This document shows positions 5,453 to 5,853 of a DNA stretch of 5,853 nucleotides, piece after piece (positions within the stretch are counted from its first letter, which is position 1; every line of letters begins with the position of its first letter). Under the pieces are notes generated by a model. It had not been told where the DNA came from, did no database searches, and saw only the letters and a list, made by a program, of their open reading frames with translations. A program made the translations under genes and the position numbers. Source of the stretch: Spirochaetota bacterium (GTDB lineage Bacteria; Spirochaetota; B62-G9); the NCBI GenBank assembly GCA_026990615.1, contig JALXDB010000265.1, positions 1 through 5,853 of the forward strand. Reading direction: 5' to 3'.

Positions 5453-5480
5453 AAAAAAAACACACAGAAAGGGAGATGCC

Positions 5481-5853
5481 ATGCCACTTTTTATTCAGAA
5501 AAGAGAAAAGGCTATTGTGGAGGATATCAAAAAACATGCTGAAATTGTAGCAGATACTGTAAAGAGTTTTATCAAAGCCTTGGATCATTATCTGGACGGT
5601 GAAAAGGACAAATCGAAGGAAGAAACCAAAATTGTTCATAAGTTAGAGGCAGAGGCTGATGAATACAGACGCAAAATTGATAGAGAGATGTATGAAGGTG
5701 CTTTCATGCCCTCAATAAGAGAGTCTCTGTTTATTACGGTAGATGCTGTTGATGATGTAGCAAATGAAGCTGAAACGACAGGAGATATTCTTACCCTGAT
5801 AGAACCAAGAATACCTGATGAACTTGTACCGGAACTGAAAGAGATGGGCAGAC
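5481..5853 (+). CDS. DUF47 / PhoU-like protein (TIGR00153 type), 3' end cut by window edge
   Basis: The frame opens at ATG 5481 and stays open to the edge, giving 124 residues, roughly the N-terminal half of a family that is usually about 210-220 long. It is all-helical with the typical pattern HKLEAEADEYRRKIDREM (53-70), then PSIRESLFITVDAVDDVANEAE (77-98). PhoU-style acidic motifs E56-x3-D60 and D88-x3-D92 are present, which in PhoU homologues bind metal clusters. DUF47 proteins are commonly encoded beside Pit-type inorganic phosphate transporters and are thought to regulate them, so a pit gene may follow just beyond this window; that is inference. GGGAG lies 5 nt before the ATG. Another ATG at 5476 is out of frame and too close to that site. 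It appears to be transcribed from its own promoters, separately from the J-domain gene. Confidence 0.88.
   Translation, partial: MPLFIQKREKAIVEDIKKHAEIVADTVKSFIKALDHYLDGEKDKSKEETKIVHKLEAEADEYRRKIDREMYEGAFMPSIRESLFITVDAVDDVANEAETTGDILTLIEPRIPDELVPELKEMGR

Noticed and set aside
5476..5478. Alternative ATG for the DUF47 gene
   Set aside because: It is out of frame with the conserved protein and sits 0-1 nt from the GGGAG.
5421..5639. 72-codon minus-strand frame
   Set aside because: Antisense to the DUF47 gene; its Phe-rich product reflects Lys/Glu codons on the other strand.
1..5853. Search for defence, toxin-antitoxin, CRISPR, IS, phage or RNA genes
   Set aside because: No matching motifs, repeat arrays, terminal inverted repeats or tRNA-like folds were seen by eye.

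Overview
The window is AT-rich (by eye well under 45% GC) and densely coded on both strands. It comes from a bacterium with a diderm-type lipoprotein. The relaxed lipobox, the ParA/MinD ATPase of a type I associate with spirochaetes and deltaproteobacteria, and the stand-alone J-domain protein suggest a spirochaete or delta-like lineage. That is inference, and no taxonomic marker (rRNA, tRNA) is present.

Layout. Positions 1-2478 hold a leftward run of three tightly packed genes, read in the order lipoprotein (2478-1354), a divergent ribulose-phosphate 3-epimerase (1382-690), then a UPF0280/ApbE-like protein that runs off the left edge. The lipoprotein and epimerase genes overlap by 29 bp, and the epimerase and UPF0280 genes are at most about 17 bp apart, so they are probably one operon. 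A 136-bp AT-rich divergent spacer (2479-2614) separates it from a rightward MinD/ParA-type ATPase gene (2615-3748).

A convergent spacer of about 214 bp (3749-3962) follows, with short degenerate repeats, weak hairpins and no convincing gene. Next is a leftward gene of unknown function (4514-3963). A compact divergent promoter region (4515-4617) precedes a rightward J-domain protein (4618-5385). The J-domain gene has no recognisable Shine-Dalgarno sequence, and its best promoter would give a leaderless or very short-leader mRNA. The last gene, from 5481, is a DUF47/PhoU-like protein cut by the right edge; it has well-formed promoters and an AT-only 19-bp palindrome over its putative start site.

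How the genes work together. The three-gene leftward unit is the only clear operon, and its members have no obvious shared pathway. The rest look like individually transcribed housekeeping or accessory genes. I see no defence system, CRISPR array, IS element, tRNA or rRNA. The most notable points are a MinD/ParA protein that keeps the deviant Walker A but has Ala where the Walker A' catalytic Asp is expected, an epimerase with several active-site neighbours replaced, and the J-protein with an unrecognised C-terminal domain. No convincing intrinsic terminator was found anywhere in the window.
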